Below are positions 5,570 to 8,033 of a DNA stretch of 8,033 nt, one piece after another. Made by a program: the position numbers and the translations under genes. Each line of letters opens with the position of its first letter. The first letter of the stretch is position 1. Source of the DNA: CAYXDO01 sp964463485 (GTDB lineage Bacteria > Myxococcota > Kuafuiibacteriia > Kuafuiibacteriales > Kuafuiibacteriaceae); assembly GCA_964463485.1 (NCBI GenBank), contig CAYXDO010000267.1, positions 1 to 8,033 of the forward strand, given 5' to 3'. Under the pieces are notes generated by a model. That model was not told where the DNA came from. It saw only the letters and a list, made by a program, of their open reading frames with translations, and made no database searches.

Positions 5570-6562
5570 GTGACCCGGCCCATCTTCGCCGATCCGAAGA
5601 CCGACTTCGTGTTCAAGCGTATCTTCGGGAGCGAGGGGCACAAAGATCTACTCATCGAGCTCCTCAACGATCTCTTGGAGCTCCAAGGGTCCCATCGCCT
5701 CGTGGCCGTGACCTTCCTGCACCCGGAGCAGCGGATCCCGATCGACGGGATGAAGCTCTCGATCGTCGACGTGAAGTGTACGGACGCCTCGGGCACGACG
5801 TACGTCGTCGAGATGCAGGTGTTGAACGTGGAGGGGTTCGAACGCCGCGTGGTGTACAACGTCTCGAAGTCGTACACGACTCAGCTCCGGACCGGCGAAG
5901 GCTATCCGAACCTGTCCGACGTCGTCGGGGTGACGATCTGCGACTTCGAGCTTTGGCCGGAGCCCGTCCCGATGCTGAGTCGTTGGCGAATGCAGGAGCA
6001 ACACACCGGCAGCCTCTTGGGTTTGGGCCAGATTCAGTACGTGTTCCTCGAGCTCCCCAAGCTGGACCGGAGTCGGGACCCAGGAACTGCGGTGGAGAAG
6101 TGGGCCTATTTTTTCTCTGAGGCCGAAAACCTGAGTATCGTGCCACCGGTGCTGGCGAGCTCCCCGTTCGAGTCGGCCCTCGACGTGGCTCGGATGAGCG
6201 CGTTCACCGACGACGAGTGGGAAGCCTACGACCGCGCGAAGATCGCGGAACAAGATGCTCGCGGAATGCTGAGCCTCGCAGAGCGGCTTGGCTTCGGCGA
6301 GGGCGAGAAGAGCGGGCTCGAGAAAGGTCAGAAGCTCGGCTTCGATGAAGGTGAGAAGAGCGGGCTCGACAAAGGAAAGAAGCTCGGACTCGACGAAGGA
6401 AAGAAGCTCGCCATCGCGCTCGCAGAAGTTCTAGGGATCGAGCTCGACGCGGCCAAAGCGGAGCAGCTCGACGAGAGCGCGAGCGAGGAGCTCCAGGCCA
6501 TACTCACTTCGCTCAGGAGCGATCGCCGCTGGCCCGAGCACCCGCCACCGGCCCCGAGTTGA
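5570..6562 (+). CDS. Rpn-family PD-(D/E)XK nuclease/putative transposase, copy A'
   Basis: A second intact 330-residue Rpn-like protein, identical to copy A except Thr2 for Pro2 and Gly23 for Ala23. Three further differences in the coding region are synonymous (codons 4, 17, 27). The nuclease residues Asp67, Glu81 and Gln83 and the five C-terminal 8-residue repeats are unchanged. The GTG start is chosen for the same reasons as in copy A; the open frame extends upstream to 5102 only as antisense or out-of-frame sequence of the fusion gene. Downstream lies only the broken thioredoxin start, so this copy stands alone functionally. All differences fall in the first 27 codons. That is not the even scatter expected from slow divergence and points to recent homogenisation of the rest. 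Confidence 0.87.
   Translation: MTRPIFADPKTDFVFKRIFGSEGHKDLLIELLNDLLELQGSHRLVAVTFLHPEQRIPIDGMKLSIVDVKCTDASGTTYVVEMQVLNVEGFERRVVYNVSKSYTTQLRTGEGYPNLSDVVGVTICDFELWPEPVPMLSRWRMQEQHTGSLLGLGQIQYVFLELPKLDRSRDPGTAVEKWAYFFSEAENLSIVPPVLASSPFESALDVARMSAFTDDEWEAYDRAKIAEQDARGMLSLAERLGFGEGEKSGLEKGQKLGFDEGEKSGLDKGKKLGLDEGKKLAIALAEVLGIELDAAKAEQLDESASEELQAILTSLRSDRRWPEHPPPAPS
6287..6406 (+). repeat. 24-bp tandem repeats in rpn copy A'
   Basis: The same five 24-base units as in copy A, with no change in number or sequence that I can see. Slippage-prone repeats staying identical supports a very recent origin or conversion of this tract. Confidence 0.85.
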
Positions 6563-6732
6563 GCGAGGCTGGTGTCTGCCAGAATCGTACGTTCGGCCGC
6601 AGCCGCCCACGATGAGTCCTGAAGCCCGTCGAAGACTCGAGCGACTCGCCGGCGTCATCGTTCGATGTCGGCGAGGGAGCGACCGATCCTCGGGCACTTG
6701 CCCACGGTCTTCCGTTCGAAGAAGCTCGGCGC

Positions 6733-6977
6733 GTGGGTGTCCGCGCAGTCGCCGCCTCGGTCACGCTGCTGACGTCGAGCTCCGCTCTCGCCGCCGGCCT
6801 CGACGTCGATGGGTGGCTGGAGAAGCCGGGCGTGAAGCTGCTCGCCGTGGAGTTCTACGCGACGTGGTGCAAGCCTTGTATGGAGGCCGTGCCGAAGTGG
6901 AAGGCGCTCCACGAGAAGTATCGAAAGCAGGCCTTCGCCTGGTCGTCGTGTCCACGCAAGACCCTGGCGGAATCTGC
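6733..6977 (+). pseudogene. Truncated, frameshifted start of the thioredoxin fusion gene
   Basis: The first 66 codons match the fusion gene at 2824, including the signal peptide and the WCKPC redox site. A one-base deletion in a G-run (6930-6931) then changes frame, and similarity ends at 6977. Translation would continue out of frame through the antisense of the neighbouring nucleotidyltransferase remnant to a TGA at 7207-7209, giving a 158-residue chimera. It lacks the second half of the thioredoxin fold and all later domains, so it is almost certainly non-functional as a thioredoxin. It is best explained as baggage carried with the duplicated rpn segment. Confidence 0.85.
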
Positions 6978-7218
6978 CTGGCCTGAGCACCACCACGAGA
7001 TCGCCGTCGGACTCCGGCGACCCTTCCATGCGGCCAAGCGAGCCCGCAATCGCCAACGTCTGCACCTCGGCGGGCGGCGCCGCCAGCACGTCGCGAAGCT
7101 CTGCGATTCGTTTTCGAGAGTATTGCCAATTCTTGGCCAAGGCGGAGTGCAACGACAAGTCCGCCTCCGGGCCACACCACTCCCGGTTTTGTGCAAACTC
7201 CGGGCATGACTCATCCAT
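6978..7218 (-). pseudogene. N-terminal fragment of a nucleotidyltransferase-like gene
   Basis: Starting at ATG-7218, about 80 codons read into a pol-beta-superfamily nucleotidyltransferase signature: G59-S-L-G-R63, a Glu at 65, and S70-D-G-D73 followed by LVVVL. That is the nucleotide and metal-binding pattern G-S-x-G-R...S-D-x-D. The ATG overlaps the stop of the phosphatase gene by 8 bases (ATGGATGA), which strongly suggests a real, translationally coupled second gene of an operon. After residue 80 the frame crosses into the repeat and becomes the antisense of the thioredoxin start, remaining open to 6655 by chance. The core helices and third carboxylate of the fold are gone, so it is probably inactive. 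The missing C-terminal part was not found elsewhere in the window. The exact subfamily is unknown. Confidence 0.7.
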
Positions 7219-7795
7219 TCGCGTACCTGGAAAGGAACGGAGGTATTGCGACTCGGTCCACCTCGAGCTTGAGCAATTCCGTGTTACGAAAGTGCCGAGC
7301 CAACACCGTGCGGCTGTCCCGCGCAGCCTCGGCGATCCCGCAGAGGATTCGCAGCGGACCCATGTGGCCGCAGATGAGGACCTTGTTGACACGAGCGTCT
7401 TCGGCTAACTCAGCGAGGTCCAGCAAAAAGCCAAGCACTCTGCGCGCCACGAGCTCGTACGACTCCCCACCCGGCGGTGCAAACTCGAGGTCGCCCTCCG
7501 CATACGCAGGAATGAACCGCTCTGGTTGCATCTCGAGGACCCCGAGACTCCGCTCGTTGAGCCGTGGATCGGATTTCAGAATGGCGACGTGCACGGCGTT
7601 GGACCGAACGGCGTACTCGAGGGTGGCTCGCGAACGACGAAGCGTCGAAACAAACGCCAACGGGTACCGCTGATCGAGCCGGGTCCCGACTTCCTTCGCC
7701 TGCGTTACCCCGTGAGTGCTCAATTCGGCGTCGACGGAGCCCGTCACGAGCCGCTGGGCGTTGGTCACCGTTTCTCCGTGGCGAATGACGTGCAT
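7211..7795 (-). CDS. Histidine phosphatase (phosphoglycerate mutase-like)
   Basis: A 194-residue protein of the branch-1 histidine phosphatase superfamily, which transfers phosphate through a phosphohistidine; the substrate cannot be told from sequence. It has the R5-H6-G7 motif with the phosphoacceptor His6, a second phosphate-pocket Arg in the LRRSRAT segment (probably Arg54), the acid/base Glu81 in LNERSLG, GGES at 109-112, and His144 in ICGHMGPLR. The length is normal for single-domain members. ATG-7795 is chosen because family proteins begin directly with the strand leading into RHG. An in-frame ATG at 7921 would add 42 residues with no family resemblance, although the only promoter-like sequence lies upstream of it. 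Neither start has a clear ribosome-binding site. The 3' end overlaps the nucleotidyltransferase remnant by 8 bases. No signal peptide is seen, so it is likely cytoplasmic. Confidence 0.85.
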   Translation of the reverse strand: MHVIRHGETVTNAQRLVTGSVDAELSTHGVTQAKEVGTRLDQRYPLAFVSTLRRSRATLEYAVRSNAVHVAILKSDPRLNERSLGVLEMQPERFIPAYAEGDLEFAPPGGESYELVARRVLGFLLDLAELAEDARVNKVLICGHMGPLRILCGIAEAARDSRTVLARHFRNTELLKLEVDRVAIPPFLSRYANG

Positions 7796-7938
7796 CGTGA
7801 GCGGCACGCGCAAAAAGAGGGGCGCTGCGAGGCGCAAATCCGACCACGACTTCACCCCCGCCGCGGGCCGTACGTGCGGGAGAGGTACGAACGCCTGCGC
7901 GACCATCAGCGTGGACTCCATCCGCGATCGAACACAGA

Positions 7939-7952
7939 TGATAAACGTATCA
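7939..7952 (-). promoter_or_regulatory. TGATA-N4-TATCA dyad, possible operator/promoter
   Basis: A perfect 14-base dyad with 5-base arms in an unusually AT-rich pocket lies 18 bases upstream of the ATG at 7921 and about 144 bases upstream of the preferred phosphatase start. On the minus strand it includes TATCAT, a -10-like hexamer; no good -35 was found. It may be an operator overlapping the promoter of the phosphatase gene. Confidence 0.35.
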
Positions 7953-7980
7953 CGAACGGCTGGAAGATCTTCGCCTGGGA

Positions 7981-8033
7981 CCGCCGAATCCGACCTCCGA
8001 ATCCGACCGCCGAATCCGACCGCCGAATCCGAC
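7981..8033. repeat. 13-bp tandem repeat running off the window
   Basis: The unit CCGCCGAATCCGA is repeated four times head to tail (7981-8032), the second unit having T for G at its third base. The next base continues the pattern, so the array probably extends beyond the window. The 13-bp period is not a multiple of three, so a repeated protein motif in one frame is not expected. It lies upstream of the minus-strand phosphatase gene. Confidence 0.85.

Larger units (their letters stand above)
5557..6977 (+). repeat. 1.42-kb direct repeat, copy A'
   Basis: This is the second copy of 1648-3069. It contains a complete rpn-like gene, the 170-bp gap and the beginning of the thioredoxin gene. Its right edge at 6977 adjoins unrelated DNA that codes on the minus strand for a nucleotidyltransferase fragment. 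Relative to copy A it lacks one G at 6930-6931, which breaks the thioredoxin frame. The two copies are separated by the rest of the fusion gene, so the whole arrangement is a partial tandem duplication with a 3909-bp period. Confidence 0.95.

Noticed and set aside
1648..6977. The repeat copies as ends of a composite transposon or IS
   Set aside because: No terminal inverted repeats, no target-site duplication and no DDE or serine/tyrosine recombinase was seen. The edges fade instead of ending sharply.
1..8033. CRISPR arrays, tRNA or rRNA genes
   Set aside because: No spaced direct-repeat array of CRISPR type, no cloverleaf and no rRNA-like sequence was noticed on either strand. The tandem repeats present lack spacers.

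Overview
The window is visibly GC-rich with G/C-ending codons. It carries secreted mosaic proteins built from thioredoxin, PEGA and formylglycine-enzyme-like (SUMF1) domains, plus Rpn-type PD-(D/E)XK nucleases. Together these suggest a myxobacterium-like organism (Myxococcota, perhaps Polyangiales). This is an inference from gene content and style; no marker gene is present.

Layout. Positions 1-258 hold nothing convincing except a short hairpin. Positions 259-993 encode a small secreted protein of unknown function, with a -10-like hexamer placed as if the mRNA were leaderless. Positions 1046-1291 read as the C-terminal remnant of an Rpn/DUF4351-like protein whose front half is missing. Positions 1292-1647 contain no supported gene. 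A 1.42 kb direct repeat then begins. Copy A (1648-3069) holds a complete rpn-like gene (1661-2653) and the first 82 codons of a large gene (2824-5394). That gene encodes an exported 856-residue fusion: signal peptide, TlpA-like thioredoxin, FlgO/CsgG-like segment, four PEGA-type modules and a SUMF1-type domain. Copy A' (5557-6977) follows it, with a second complete rpn-like gene (5570-6562) and a thioredoxin start that is frameshifted and cut off. The right edge of A' lies inside a minus-strand nucleotidyltransferase-like gene, of which only about 80 codons remain. That fragment overlaps by 8 bases the end of a minus-strand histidine-phosphatase gene (7211-7795). The window ends in a 13-bp tandem repeat.

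The main signal is the repeat. By eye the two copies are identical over about 1.28 kb (1742-3022 and 5651-6931), but mismatches cluster in the last tens of bases at both edges and homology then fades. This fits recombination or gene conversion between older copies better than a single clean insertion. The repeated segment itself encodes a nuclease of a family known to promote recombination. No terminal inverted repeats or target-site duplications were seen, so there is no evidence for a conventional insertion sequence.

Functionally, the phosphatase and the broken nucleotidyltransferase look like a former minus-strand operon. The rpn gene and the thioredoxin fusion gene lie on the same strand 170 bp apart and were duplicated together, but nothing shows that their products cooperate. 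All sequence comparisons were made by eye.
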